64,000 nucleotides of DNA from G965212025 sp965212025 (GTDB lineage Bacteria > Pseudomonadota > Gammaproteobacteria > Poriferisulfidales > Oxydemutatoraceae). The stretch spans positions 1,054,001 to 1,118,000 of the forward strand of contig OZ243039.1 in the NCBI GenBank assembly GCA_965212025.1. Direction: 5' to 3'. A program made the translations under genes and the position numbers. Below the pieces are notes generated by a model. That model saw only the letters and a program-made list of their open reading frames with translations, was not told the DNA's origin and searched no databases. This document shows positions 9,862 to 19,460 of the stretch, piece after piece (positions within the stretch are counted from its first letter, which is position 1; the number at the start of each line of letters is the position of its first letter).

Positions 9862-9893
9862 GGGGAATGGTTCGCGGCTTAGGCGAACTCCCC
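9862..9893 (+). terminator. Strong hairpin just after polA
   Basis: Nine bases after the polA stop, GGGGA and GTTCGC pair with GCGAAC and TCCCC around a short loop, with a small bulge. No T-run follows, so it is not a classical intrinsic terminator; it may protect the mRNA 3' end or assist Rho-dependent termination. Confidence 0.45.
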
Positions 9894-10106
9894 GATAGTT
9901 CCGAGTCGTGGGGCCGTCAGGGGTGGTTTTTCCGGGCGACAGGCCTGGTGCCTGATGCCTGATGCGCTCAGGTTTCCGGGCATGCCGAATATGCCTACAC
10001 AGGAGCCTCTGGGGTAGAATGCCGGGTCATCCGCCATCTTGCAGCAGAGACAAGGTCTGTACGGTATCCGGGTTCGCGGTTTTGTTGATTCACTGATAGT
10101 CTTTTA

Positions 10107-12014
10107 ATGGAAAAAGTCGTTTTTTACCGCCGCTTGATTGCTCATCCTGTGTTGCGGCCGCTGGTTCGGAAACTGGCGCGCACAGATACTTATGAAGTCT
10201 TCCGCCGAGTCAGGCGCCTGTTCCGTGTTTTACATGTCTCGGCACGCCGCCAACTCATGCTGGCGCAATTGGCTTATGTCGTACGCGATGTCGCCGCCAC
10301 GCTTTCCGTGGGCGGATTCGCGTTGCTTTTGATCTTGCTTAATGCACCCGAGCTGATCGTGCAACAGCCGCAACTGGCGTATGTGTATCACTTGTTTGGC
10401 TTTGGCTCCGAAAAGGATTTCCTGTTGGTTGCCTGTGCGTTTTTTGTCTTCTTTCTGATCTGCGAGAAAGCGTTTTTTCTGTTTGCCACTTGGTACAGCC
10501 AGCGTGCAGTGGAATACCTGATGCGCGTCTGCTCGGTGGATCTGTACCGCTACTACATTTCCCTGGATTACGAAGAGCATCTCAGTTTGAGTCAGGCCGA
10601 AATGTTCACCCGCAGCATGGACAGCCTGGAGTCGTTTATCCGCACCAATGTTCTGATGTTGATTACGCTGTTTTCGGCGACGGTCAATGTATCTGTGGTG
10701 TTGGTGTTTCTCGGTAGTTATTACCCCGTGGCGACTGTGGCAATGGCGGGAGGGATTTTTTTCACGTACTACGTGGTTTATGGCGCTTTGCGTAAGAGGA
10801 TGATTCGCTACGGCAAGGCACTGCATATTGCCAAATCCAAACGGTACAAATTTCTACGTGAGGGGGTGTCTGGATTTCTTGAGGTGTTGTTTCACGGCAA
10901 GGCGCGGGAGTTTTGTGACGAAATTGATCAGATCATGGCTCACACCGGCCGACTCAAGGTGAAGTTGGAGATATTTGGCATTGCCGTACAGCCGGTTATT
11001 GTTGCTTTTGGAATGCTGTTTGTTTTGGGCGTGATCGGTTATTTCGTGTTTTTTGACAGCCCGGGACGTGTTTTTCCGGCCTTGGCGTTTTTTGTGGCCG
11101 GTGGCCTCAGGCTTTTGCCAGCCGTGCAATCGGTCTACAAAACCATGCACAGTGTGAGCCATACGACCTATCAATTTCACTTGGTGATGGGCGATCTGGA
11201 AAAAGCGCAGAGACGGCGGGAAAGCGATCAGAAACTGGGTTTGGTGGAAGGACAAAAGGTCGTTCTGGAAAAAGGAGTGCGGTTTGAAAACGTCAGTTAT
11301 GGCTACCAGGGTCAGGCTCAACAAGCAGTTCAGAACATCAGTCTGGACATTCCGGCCGGAAAAGTGGTTGCCTTATGTGGCAGATCGGGGAGTGGAAAAA
11401 CCACACTGGCACGGCTGCTCGGCGGTCTGCTGCTCCCTTCAGAAGGGGCAGTGACCGTTGACGGTGTTGACATCAAAGTGGATAAGAGTTTTTGCCGAGG
11501 TTGGCAAACTTCTATCGGATACATGACGCAGAATCCTTATTTTATGGACGATACGGTAGCGGCGAACGTCAGCTTTGAATTGCGAGCGGAAGCGATTGAC
11601 CGGGAAAAAGTCTGGGAGGTTTTGCGTATCGCCCAACTGGATGATTTTGTGAAAGCACTTCCTGGTGGCCTGGATGAAATGATTGGCGAGGAAGCCCAGA
11701 AGATCAGTGGCGGGCAGATGCAAAGAATTTCTGTTGCCAGGGCGCTGTATAGAGACGCGACTTTGCTGTTGCTGGATGAAACCACCAGTTTCCTGGACGC
11801 GGTTACGGAGAAAAAAATCATTGACAACGTGTTGTCCATGCGTGGCAAAAAAACGATCGTGATCATTGCGCACCGCCTGGATGTCATGCGCAAGGCAGAT
11901 CTGATCTTTCTGATTGATGCCGGTCAGGTGAGTGCCTGTGGTACTTACCAGGAACTGCTGGACAGCAGCAAAGAGTTCCGAAAATTGGCCAGGCAGTATG
12001 CAGAAGAGCCCTGA
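10107..12014 (+). CDS. ABC exporter, fused permease-ATPase
   Basis: A 635-residue half-transporter of the MsbA/LmrA-like exporter class, expected to dimerise in the inner membrane. Residues 60-330 hold about six membrane segments after a basic N-terminal extension. The nucleotide-binding domain has Walker A GRSGSGKTTLA, signature ISGGQMQRISVARAL, Walker B LLLLDETTSFLD and an H-loop IVIIAHRLD. ATG at 10107 gives a plausible N-terminus. Substrate unknown: no neighbouring gene indicates peptide, lipid or drug transport. The 250 bases upstream hold only the polA hairpin and presumably a promoter. Confidence 0.88.
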   Translation: MEKVVFYRRLIAHPVLRPLVRKLARTDTYEVFRRVRRLFRVLHVSARRQLMLAQLAYVVRDVAATLSVGGFALLLILLNAPELIVQQPQLAYVYHLFGFGSEKDFLLVACAFFVFFLICEKAFFLFATWYSQRAVEYLMRVCSVDLYRYYISLDYEEHLSLSQAEMFTRSMDSLESFIRTNVLMLITLFSATVNVSVVLVFLGSYYPVATVAMAGGIFFTYYVVYGALRKRMIRYGKALHIAKSKRYKFLREGVSGFLEVLFHGKAREFCDEIDQIMAHTGRLKVKLEIFGIAVQPVIVAFGMLFVLGVIGYFVFFDSPGRVFPALAFFVAGGLRLLPAVQSVYKTMHSVSHTTYQFHLVMGDLEKAQRRRESDQKLGLVEGQKVVLEKGVRFENVSYGYQGQAQQAVQNISLDIPAGKVVALCGRSGSGKTTLARLLGGLLLPSEGAVTVDGVDIKVDKSFCRGWQTSIGYMTQNPYFMDDTVAANVSFELRAEAIDREKVWEVLRIAQLDDFVKALPGGLDEMIGEEAQKISGGQMQRISVARALYRDATLLLLDETTSFLDAVTEKKIIDNVLSMRGKKTIVIIAHRLDVMRKADLIFLIDAGQVSACGTYQELLDSSKEFRKLARQYAEEP

Positions 12015-12221
12015 AAACATGGAAGCTTCTCCGCGCATTCAGAGCTTTCGCGCCACTCGTCTGTCCGCATTCATGATGATTTCGAGTTGCTCGGCAGGTT
12101 TTCATGTCTGGTTTGTGGGTGGTTTGTCTGGCTTGGCAGCTTTGGCAGGAAGTGCCGTCTTTGCGGGGAAAAAGGTTTGCCACCTTGTGATTCACAGCTT
12201 TGACCCCACATATTGTTGGGT

Positions 12222-12836
12222 ATGACAGCAAGCAGTCACCGTTGGTTACATGAGCGATCTCGGGATCCTTATGTGAAATCAGCTCGCGAGCAGGGCTGGC
12301 GCTCACGTGCGGCCTTCAAGCTGAGGCAGTTGGATGAGAAAAAATATTTGTTTCGCTCGGGCATGCGGGTGATTGACCTCGGTGCCGCGCCGGGGGGATG
12401 GAGCCAGTATGCCGCTTCCCGCGTTGGTGGTTCCGGCACCGTGGTGGCAGTGGATTTGGTGCGGATGGCTCCTTTGCCTGGTGTGCATTTCGTGCATGGT
12501 GATGGTGCCCAGGCGCAAGCGCGCAGCACGGTGTTGGCGCTGCTTGGGGGGAAGAAAGCAGAAATCGTGATGTCTGATATGTCGCCGCGCTGGTCGGGGA
12601 ACGCGGTTGTGGATATGCCGAAGGCAGTCGCCTTGGCCTGTGCCAGTCTGGACTTTGCCAAGGCATGCCTGGTTCGGGGGGGGGACTTGTTGCTAAAGCT
12701 GTTCCAGGGGGAAGGCAGTGATGACTGCTTGGCGAAGCTGGACGCAGCGTTTTCCGAACTGCGTATCATGAAGCCTGAAGCATCACGGGCGAGGAGCCGT
12801 GAAGTATACGTTTTGGCTGGGAAATTTAACTTATAA
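12222..12836 (+). CDS. rlmE: 23S rRNA 2'-O-methyltransferase RlmE (FtsJ)
   Basis: Methylates the 2'-OH of U2552 (E. coli numbering) in 23S rRNA, a late step of large-subunit assembly. The sequence shows the RSRAAFKLRQL lysine motif, the SAM-binding VIDLGAAPGGWSQ, the catalytic Asp in MSDMSPRWSGN and the second catalytic Lys in LLKLFQGEG, giving the K-D-K-E set. The length of 204 residues is normal. ATG at 12222 is preferred to a TTG at 12213. The gene precedes ftsH as in E. coli; the yhbY gene that often lies divergently upstream is absent. Confidence 0.95.
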   Translation: MTASSHRWLHERSRDPYVKSAREQGWRSRAAFKLRQLDEKKYLFRSGMRVIDLGAAPGGWSQYAASRVGGSGTVVAVDLVRMAPLPGVHFVHGDGAQAQARSTVLALLGGKKAEIVMSDMSPRWSGNAVVDMPKAVALACASLDFAKACLVRGGDLLLKLFQGEGSDDCLAKLDAAFSELRIMKPEASRARSREVYVLAGKFNL

Positions 12837-12872
12837 TGCTTGGCATTCAGTAATCAGGAGGTTTTGTGGTTG

Positions 12873-14819
12873 ATGGGTGATTTGATGAAAAATTTACTTT
12901 TATGGGGTGTGATAGGGATCGTGCTGATGACGCTGTTCAGCAACTTTGTTTCGCACGAAGAAAAACTCAGGTATGTGAACTACTCACAGTTTGTTGAGGA
13001 CGTGCGCGGCGGGCGCGTAAAAAGTGTCGAAATAGGATCAGATGATCGTACGGTCAACGGGGTTTTTACTGATGGGCAAACCTTTCAGACTTTCAATCCA
13101 GGCGACAGTGCGTTAGTGGACGATTTGCTGAACAATAAAGTAGAAATTCGGACGGTTGCGGAAAAACAGCCATCACTGTTGCTTGATATCTTCATCAGCT
13201 GGTTCCCGATGCTGCTTCTGATTGGCCTTTGGATATTTTTTATGCGGCAGATGCAGGGTTCGGGCGGAGGGCGCGGGGCTGTGTCTTTTGCGAAAAGCAA
13301 GGCGCGCCTGATGAGCGAAGGTCAAATCAAAGTGACTTTCAAAGACGTTGCCGGCGTGGAAGAAGCGAAAGAGGAAGTTGCGGAGCTGGTCGAGTTTTTG
13401 CGCGATCCTGCCAAGTTTCAAAAACTTGGCGGCAGAATTCCCAAAGGTGTGCTGATGGTCGGTCAGCCGGGAACCGGTAAAACGCTTTTGGCGAAGGCCA
13501 TTGCCGGCGAAGCGGAAGTGTCGTTCTTTTCCATTTCCGGTTCGGATTTTGTGGAAATGTTTGTGGGTGTCGGTGCCTCCCGGGTGCGCGACATGTTTGC
13601 CCAGGCCAAAAAACACTCGCCCTGTATTGTGTTTATCGATGAAATTGACGCGGTAGGCAGGCATCGGGGAACCGGTCTTGGTGGTGGACACGATGAGCGT
13701 GAACAGACGTTGAACCAATTGTTGGTGGAAATGGACGGATTTGAAGGGAGCGAAGGAATCATCGTGATAGCCGCCACTAACAGGCCAGACGTTCTTGACC
13801 CGGCCTTGTTGCGTCCGGGGCGTTTTGACCGCCAAGTAGTGGTGCCGTTGCCCGACGTGCGTGGCAGAGAGCAGATTCTCAAGGTGCACATGAAGAAAGT
13901 CGTGCTGGACAAAAAAGTGCGTCGGGATATTCTGGCGCGCGCCACACCAGGCTTCTCTGGTGCTGACTTGGAAAATCTGGTCAATGAAGGGGCTTTGTTT
14001 GCGGCACGCGGCGACAAGAAAGCCGTGGAAATGGAAGATTTCGAGAAAGCGAAAGATAAAATCATGATGGGCGCTGAGCGACGCTCCATGGTCATGACTG
14101 AGGACGAAAAGAAGCTGACGGCCTACCATGAGTCGGGGCACGTCATTGTTGGTCGCTTGGTGCCGGAACATGACCCGGTCTACAAAGTGACGATTATTCC
14201 GCGCGGTCGCGCTTTGGGGGTGACGATGTTTCTTCCCGAAAGGGATATGCTCAGCCATAGTCGTTGCAAGTTGGAAAGTCAGATTTCCAGTTTGTTTGGC
14301 GGACGTGCGGCAGAAGAACTGATTTTTGGAACGGACGCGGTTACAACCGGTGCCGCCAACGACATCGAAAGGGCAACGGAGATTGCCCGCAATATGGTGA
14401 AAACCTGGGGCTTGTCAGATCGGCTTGGCCCGCTGGCTTATGGCAAAAAAAATGAGTACCCCTTTCTTGGACACAGCCTGGCGAGCAATGAGGATGTGTA
14501 TTCACAGGAAACTTCCAAAATAATTGATGAGGAGATACGCAGAATTGTCACGGAAAACTGTGAGCGTGCCCGGTCTTTGCTGAAGGAAAATGTCGACACG
14601 CTCCACCTGATGGCGGATGCATTGATGAAATACGAGACGCTTGGCAGCAGCCAGCTTGACGAAATCATGTCAGGTAGCGAGCCAAGCCCGCCAGAAGGAT
14701 GGGACGACAGTGAGGATACGGACGACACGGATACTCTTTCAGGTTCGAAACAGGTGGATAGTCCGGGTGTCTCCGATTCCGAGCTGGACGGGGCGGCTAA
14801 CGAGAACACCAGGGCTTAG
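12873..14819 (+). CDS. ftsH: ATP-dependent zinc metalloprotease FtsH
   Basis: Membrane-anchored AAA+ protease that degrades misfolded membrane proteins and regulators such as LpxC. It has two N-terminal membrane segments flanking a periplasmic domain, an AAA module with GQPGTGKT (position two is Gln instead of the common Pro), Walker B CIVFIDEIDA, the SRH region NRPDVLDPALLRPGRFDRQ, and the zinc site HESGH with the downstream Asp region. The C-terminus is long and acidic. ATG at 12873 follows an AGGAGG by 11 bases; TTG at 12870 and ATG at 12885 are alternatives, and the frame is open back to 12840. It lies 36 bases after rlmE. Confidence 0.96.
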   Translation: MGDLMKNLLLWGVIGIVLMTLFSNFVSHEEKLRYVNYSQFVEDVRGGRVKSVEIGSDDRTVNGVFTDGQTFQTFNPGDSALVDDLLNNKVEIRTVAEKQPSLLLDIFISWFPMLLLIGLWIFFMRQMQGSGGGRGAVSFAKSKARLMSEGQIKVTFKDVAGVEEAKEEVAELVEFLRDPAKFQKLGGRIPKGVLMVGQPGTGKTLLAKAIAGEAEVSFFSISGSDFVEMFVGVGASRVRDMFAQAKKHSPCIVFIDEIDAVGRHRGTGLGGGHDEREQTLNQLLVEMDGFEGSEGIIVIAATNRPDVLDPALLRPGRFDRQVVVPLPDVRGREQILKVHMKKVVLDKKVRRDILARATPGFSGADLENLVNEGALFAARGDKKAVEMEDFEKAKDKIMMGAERRSMVMTEDEKKLTAYHESGHVIVGRLVPEHDPVYKVTIIPRGRALGVTMFLPERDMLSHSRCKLESQISSLFGGRAAEELIFGTDAVTTGAANDIERATEIARNMVKTWGLSDRLGPLAYGKKNEYPFLGHSLASNEDVYSQETSKIIDEEIRRIVTENCERARSLLKENVDTLHLMADALMKYETLGSSQLDEIMSGSEPSPPEGWDDSEDTDDTDTLSGSKQVDSPGVSDSELDGAANENTRA

Positions 14820-14885
14820 CGACTCTGCAGTTTACAGGCACCAGTCTTTCCATTTAAGTCTCGTGAATTCCAGGGAACACTCCTG

Positions 14886-16226
14886 GTGAAAAACCCATTC
14901 GGAACTGACGGATTACGCGGCAAGGTCGGTCGCTATCCGATGACCCCGGACTTTGTTATGAAGCTCGGCTGGGCCATAGGCCGTGCCTTTACCACCCCGG
15001 ACAGCAATATGGTTGTGATTGGCAAAGATACCCGGCTGTCCGGCTATATGTTTGAGTCAGCTCTGGAGGCCGGACTTTCGGCGGCCGGGGCGTCGGTTTT
15101 GTTGCTGGGTCCCTTGCCGACTCCCGGGGTTTCCTTTGTCACGAAAAAAGAAAAAGCGATTATGGGAATTGTGATTACGGCTTCCCACAATCCCTACGAT
15201 GACAATGGCATCAAATTGTTTCGTGGGGACGGGCGCAAGCTTTCACACGAAAGCGAGGCATTGATCACAGAATGGCTCGAAAAACCCATACAGACCGTGG
15301 CATCCAATTCCCTTGGGCGAGCCTGGCGCGAGGATCGGGCTGCTGACATGTACGTCGACTACTGTCTGGAAGTTGCAGGAAAACTGGATCTCAGTGGCAT
15401 GAAACTGGTTTTGGATTGTGCGAATGGTTCTGCTTACAGTGTTGCCCCTCGGGTTTACCAGCGCCTGGGTTGTGAGCTGACCGTGATCGGTGGGCATCCG
15501 GACGGTCTGAACATCAACCGCAAGGTTGGCAGCATGCATCCACAGCAGTTGCAGCGTGTCGTGTGTGCCCAGGAAGCAGACATGGGTCTGGCAGTGGATG
15601 GAGATGGTGATCGTTTGCTCATGGTGGACGATCGAGGAGAGTTGGTTGAAGGTGACGAGTTGCTGGCGATTATCGCCTGCCACCGTCAGGAGACTGTCGG
15701 GCTTGATGGTGTTGTGGGAACTGAAATGAGCAGCGTGGGGTTGGAGCGGTCAATGGCTGAGCGTGGAGTTGCTTTTGAACGGGCTGCCGTTGGTGACCGG
15801 AACGTATCGCAGCTAATGGACAAGCTGGGCTGGAACCTTGGCGGTGAGAGTTCGGGACACATTATTTGTTTTGATAAAGTGGACACCGGTGACGCCATCG
15901 TTGCCTCACTGGAATTGATGAAGGCGTTGCGGGACAGAAAGGCAAAACTGAGTGAGCTGAAAAAAGTCATGAAAAAGCTGCCTCAGGTCATGGTGAACAT
16001 TCCCTTGAACGGAACGTTTGATGTTGGTAACGAGCTTTTGCAATCTTTGATATCCGAAGCGCGAGGGAGCCTTGGGGACACGGGGCGTGTACTGGTGCGC
16101 AAATCGGGTACTGAGCCATTGCTCAGAGTGCTGGTAGAAGCGGAGCTTTCTACAGATTGCGATTATTGGTGCAAGCGCATCACGGATTGCATCAATGGTG
16201 CAAGTCAATCAGTAAAGTTCGGGTGA
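14886..16226 (+). CDS. glmM: Phosphoglucosamine mutase
   Basis: Interconverts glucosamine-6-phosphate and glucosamine-1-phosphate, feeding UDP-GlcNAc for peptidoglycan and LPS. At 446 residues it is standard length. The phosphoserine loop ITASHNPYDDNG places the active Ser at 100; the metal-binding loop AVDGDGDRLLMVD and the sugar-binding GGESSGH and phosphate-binding RKSGTEPLLRV are all present. The start is GTG at 14886, giving the family start MKNPFGTDGLRG. It follows ftsH by 66 bases; folP, which often lies between ftsH and glmM, is missing. Its stop overlaps the start of tpiA. Confidence 0.96.
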   Translation: MKNPFGTDGLRGKVGRYPMTPDFVMKLGWAIGRAFTTPDSNMVVIGKDTRLSGYMFESALEAGLSAAGASVLLLGPLPTPGVSFVTKKEKAIMGIVITASHNPYDDNGIKLFRGDGRKLSHESEALITEWLEKPIQTVASNSLGRAWREDRAADMYVDYCLEVAGKLDLSGMKLVLDCANGSAYSVAPRVYQRLGCELTVIGGHPDGLNINRKVGSMHPQQLQRVVCAQEADMGLAVDGDGDRLLMVDDRGELVEGDELLAIIACHRQETVGLDGVVGTEMSSVGLERSMAERGVAFERAAVGDRNVSQLMDKLGWNLGGESSGHIICFDKVDTGDAIVASLELMKALRDRKAKLSELKKVMKKLPQVMVNIPLNGTFDVGNELLQSLISEARGSLGDTGRVLVRKSGTEPLLRVLVEAELSTDCDYWCKRITDCINGASQSVKFG

Positions 16227-17014
16227 ATCGTTTTCTGGTTATTGCCAACTGGAAGCAAAACGGCGAACGTGCCTCAAACCAGAAATTTCTGAGTACCGCG
16301 CTTGCGGCGGAACCTTGGGAGGGAATTGAGGTTATAGTTTGTCCCCCGCTCGTGTACATTGCACAGCTTTCCGCTGCTTTGGCAGAAAGCTTCATGGCAC
16401 TTGGGAGCCAGCAGGTAAGCGACCAGCGCGGGGGTGCTTATACGGGGGAAGTATCCGCTGCCATGCTGGCCGATTTTGGCTGCAAGTGGGTGGTGGTCGG
16501 TCATTCGGAACGACGTTTGCATTATGGTGAGAATGAAGGACATATTGCCAGGAAGCTCCAGGCTGTGTGTGATTCCGGGATGACTCCGGTTTTGTGTGTG
16601 GGAGAAACGCTGGAGCAGCACAGTTCCGGTGAGGCGATGGAAGCAGTCGATCGGCAGTTGCAGGTTTTACAAACGCTGTCCTCCAACAGCGAAGAAGAAC
16701 AGGCGGGTGAGGTGGTAATCGCTTACGAACCAGTTTGGGCAATCGGCTCTGGACGGCTACCGACGCCAGACGATATCGAAGGCATGCATGGTTTTATCAA
16801 GTCTCGTTTGGAACAGTTGCCGGGAAAAAGGGGGCGAGAAAGCAGGGTAGCGTATGGCGGTAGCGTCAATTGTGCGACCGCGCCGGGTTTGCTGGCTTTG
16901 GATCATGTCGCCGGTGTTCTGGTGGGTGGCGCATCGTTGCAGGCGGATAGCTTTATCGAACTTTGTTCTCTGGCGGCGCAGACCGTCTCCGGACGTGGTT
17001 CACGTACACAGTAA
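16223..17014 (+). CDS. tpiA: Triosephosphate isomerase
   Basis: Interconverts dihydroxyacetone phosphate and glyceraldehyde-3-phosphate in glycolysis. The 263 residues include the substrate Lys in IANWKQNG, the electrophilic His in VVVGHSERR and the catalytic Glu in IAYEPVWAIGSG. The start is a GTG at 16223 lying in a GTGA overlap with the glmM stop, so translation is probably coupled. The frame is open further upstream inside glmM, but that extension is not family-like. The glmM-tpiA-secG order is common in gammaproteobacteria. Confidence 0.96.
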   Translation: MNRFLVIANWKQNGERASNQKFLSTALAAEPWEGIEVIVCPPLVYIAQLSAALAESFMALGSQQVSDQRGGAYTGEVSAAMLADFGCKWVVVGHSERRLHYGENEGHIARKLQAVCDSGMTPVLCVGETLEQHSSGEAMEAVDRQLQVLQTLSSNSEEEQAGEVVIAYEPVWAIGSGRLPTPDDIEGMHGFIKSRLEQLPGKRGRESRVAYGGSVNCATAPGLLALDHVAGVLVGGASLQADSFIELCSLAAQTVSGRGSRTQ

Positions 17015-17033
17015 TTTTGCATAGGAGTATTTA

Positions 17034-17444
17034 GTGTTATACGGAGTTTTGGTTGGCATAGATGCCATTCTGGCTGTGATCCTGATCACGCTCATCCTGA
17101 TCCAGAGGGGTCGGGGAGCGGAAGTCGGTGCTGCTTTTGGTGCTGGCGCGTCCGCGTCCATTTTTGGTGCGCGGGGCGTGGTGTCGTTTCTGACCAAACT
17201 GGTGGCAGTGCTTTCCGCGGTGTTTTTGCTGAATAGTCTGCTCTTGACTTATGTGGCGAATCGGGACTTTGTTTCCCAAAGCGTGGTCGAGAGAAGTGTT
17301 GAGGAAAGAAGTGAGATTGATCAGAAAATTGACGCCGAAATAGAATCACTACACCCGGAAGTAGCCCCTGATGCTAATGTAACTGCGACAGATAAGGATG
17401 TTTTTGGTTCGGCACCATCCACGGTTCCCGAGGTTCCTGATTGA
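17034..17444 (+). CDS. secG: Preprotein translocase subunit SecG
   Basis: Accessory membrane subunit of the SecYEG channel. The 136-residue protein has two membrane segments (about 3-20 and 50-73) joined by the conserved cytoplasmic loop QRGRGAEVGAAFGAGAS with SIFGARG. The C-terminal tail is longer than in E. coli and acidic. The start is GTG at 17034 behind an ATAGGAG. The gene is followed within five bases by tRNA-Leu, as in many relatives. Confidence 0.94.
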   Translation: MLYGVLVGIDAILAVILITLILIQRGRGAEVGAAFGAGASASIFGARGVVSFLTKLVAVLSAVFLLNSLLLTYVANRDFVSQSVVERSVEERSEIDQKIDAEIESLHPEVAPDANVTATDKDVFGSAPSTVPEVPD

Positions 17445-17448
17445 TGAA

Positions 17449-17533
17449 GCCGATGTGGTGGAATAGGTAGACACGCTGTCTTGAGGGGGCAGTGGCGAAA
17501 GTCGTGCCGGTTCGAGTCCGGCCATCGGCACCA
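17449..17533 (+). tRNA. tRNA-Leu (anticodon GAG)
   Basis: An 85-base class II tRNA with acceptor GCCGATG pairing with CATCGGC, discriminator A and encoded CCA. The anticodon loop TTGAGGG lies on a GCTGTC/GGCAGT stem, and there is a long variable arm. The T arm contains GGTTCGAGTCC. Its place directly behind secG is conserved in gammaproteobacteria. Confidence 0.96.
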
Positions 17534-17874
17534 GGTTCAGAAACGTGATTATGCGAAGTCAGGTGGGTAATCAGTCGTATTCATCCATTTTCAGATTGTT
17601 TAATACCAGGAAGACGTACAGTCACTGGCATCCCTGCAACGAGCCTTTTACGAGCCTTTTGTGGAGCAAACCGGACTATTTATATTCAGGCAATACCATT
17701 GGACGTAGCCTTGTTGCGCCCAATGCACGGCTTGTTTATTCTTTCCCTCCGGTAAGGCGTATTTTTCCTGAGGCGCGTTCCCGCGTATTTTGATGGCGCG
17801 TTGGAAAGGAAATCCCCAATGGCGTGAGTGCGTGAAAAGCATTTTCGCGATTTCACCACATAAGGATCAATGAC
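17534..17874. other. Intergenic region after tRNA-Leu
   Basis: About 340 bases with no convincing gene. It contains a 12-base direct repeat (ACGAGCCTTTT followed at once by a second copy, about 17638-17661). The metY/rimP/nusA genes that usually follow in this neighbourhood are not here. The promoter of the downstream antiporter presumably lies in the AT-rich part around 17680-17700. Confidence 0.35.
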
Positions 17875-19344
17875 ATGCATGAATTTCTAGAATTCTCAAT
17901 TTGGGAATATTCGCTGATTATTTTTACCGTCGTACTGGTTTCCAAGCTGTGTAGCAAGAAAACACGCACTGTCGATGTGCTGTGGTTTATTGTGGCAGGA
18001 GCCATTCTCACGAACATCGGTCTGCTGCCGAGCCATGACCCATTTCTTGAGACCATTGGCGAGTGGGGAATCGTGTTCATCATGTTCGCCTTGGGTCTCG
18101 AAGAGGATCTGGGGCGTTTCTCGCAGGGGTTGAAGCGATGCATGGGCATTGCTTTGATCGGTGCGTTATTTCCGTTTATGGCGGGCTACTTTACTGCCAC
18201 CACGTTTGGTTACGACCACGGTCATGCCATGCTTTGGGGATTGACGATGACCGCAACTGCGGTCAGCCTGACCATGATGAGCCTGCGGGGCGACTTGATG
18301 CACCGGTCTACGGCGGCAACGGGAATTATGACAGCTGCCGTGGTGGACGACGTGCTAGCCCTTATTGGCGTCGCGATTCTGATCCCAATCATTGTCGTAA
18401 GTTCTGCCGGTGACGGCACCGGTGCGATAAGTGTTGCGGGGGTTCTGTGGATCATCTTCAAAGTCGTCATCTTTTTTGCCATCACTTTGTTCATGGGGCT
18501 GATCGCCTTTCCTGAGCACACTCCAAGGGAATTACCCCAGAACCCCAGCTTGTACCAGAAGCTCAATTACCGGGTCAGCCGGGTGATAGGCTTGGGAGCA
18601 AGACGGTTCTTAATGGTGCATAGCGGTGAGTTTACGCCGCTTATCATGCTTTTTATCGCAATGTTCCTTGGTGTTACGGCGCATTTGCTCGGGTTCCATC
18701 CAGCCATCGGTGCCTACTTTGCCGGATTGTTTCTGCACTCCGACTATTTTGTGAACTCGAAAATCAGAAAGATTCGCAACGAGGAAGGAGAAATCATTGA
18801 GGAAGAAGTGAGGGATGACCAGTTCAGTAAGGCAAAACATGTGATTGAGCACTTGGCCTTCACGATTTTTGGCCCAATCTTTTTCGTTAACCTGGGTGGC
18901 AAACTGATATTTGACGTCGACGTGATGCTACAGGCACTGCCGGCGGTGTTTGTTCTCTATTTAGCGGTCGTCATTTTCCAGGTTCTCTCGGCCGGTTTGG
19001 CGGCGCGCTTTACAGGTGGGTACAAATGGCACGAGGGTGTGATGATTGGCTTGGGCATGCTTGGTCGGGCAGAATTGGCTTTTATCGTGATTGATATCGC
19101 TTTTGACGATCATGGGGTCATTGACACCACCCAATTCTATATCTTGATGATTACCGCGTTTTTGTTGAACATTACGGTGCCGCTTAGCCTCAAATGGTGG
19201 AAACCGTATTACCTGGGCTTCAAGCAGCTCAAGGTTTTTGGTATCAGTCTGTCCCGTCCGGAGCCGGCACCCGTTCCGTCTGACATGCCTGACTACAGCG
19301 ACATGATGGCCGCAGAGAGAGAGCGATATCTGAAAAAAGACTAG
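17875..19344 (+). CDS. CPA2-family monovalent cation:proton antiporter
   Basis: Inner-membrane exchanger of about 12 segments in 489 residues, resembling the KefB/RosB-like Na+/H+ or K+/H+ exchanger domain. Useful marks are the early FALGLEEDLGRF segment, the TATAVSLTMMSLRGD helix and the paired acidic residues in VVDDVLALIGVAI expected to carry ions. It lacks the C-terminal TrkA-N (RCK) regulatory domain of Kef proteins and ends in a short charged tail. ATG at 17875 is preceded by an AAGGATC. A short GC hairpin (AGCCG-AAAT-CGGCT, about 19364-19377) followed by TTATC could terminate it between the convergent genes. Confidence 0.85.
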   Translation: MHEFLEFSIWEYSLIIFTVVLVSKLCSKKTRTVDVLWFIVAGAILTNIGLLPSHDPFLETIGEWGIVFIMFALGLEEDLGRFSQGLKRCMGIALIGALFPFMAGYFTATTFGYDHGHAMLWGLTMTATAVSLTMMSLRGDLMHRSTAATGIMTAAVVDDVLALIGVAILIPIIVVSSAGDGTGAISVAGVLWIIFKVVIFFAITLFMGLIAFPEHTPRELPQNPSLYQKLNYRVSRVIGLGARRFLMVHSGEFTPLIMLFIAMFLGVTAHLLGFHPAIGAYFAGLFLHSDYFVNSKIRKIRNEEGEIIEEEVRDDQFSKAKHVIEHLAFTIFGPIFFVNLGGKLIFDVDVMLQALPAVFVLYLAVVIFQVLSAGLAARFTGGYKWHEGVMIGLGMLGRAELAFIVIDIAFDDHGVIDTTQFYILMITAFLLNITVPLSLKWWKPYYLGFKQLKVFGISLSRPEPAPVPSDMPDYSDMMAAERERYLKKD

Positions 19345-19460
19345 ATTGTCGTTCGGTGAGCCGAGCCGAAATCGGCTTTATCAGGTTATTTGACTCACCA
19401 TAGCCAGATCTCCCGATTACGGGTGACCATGCCATGGTTGTGGAGCTTTCTCCGTCTTCC

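Noticed and set aside
13173..14258. 361-residue minus-strand gene
   Set aside because: Antisense to ftsH, whose motifs are all present in the plus frame; it is a shadow of codon bias.
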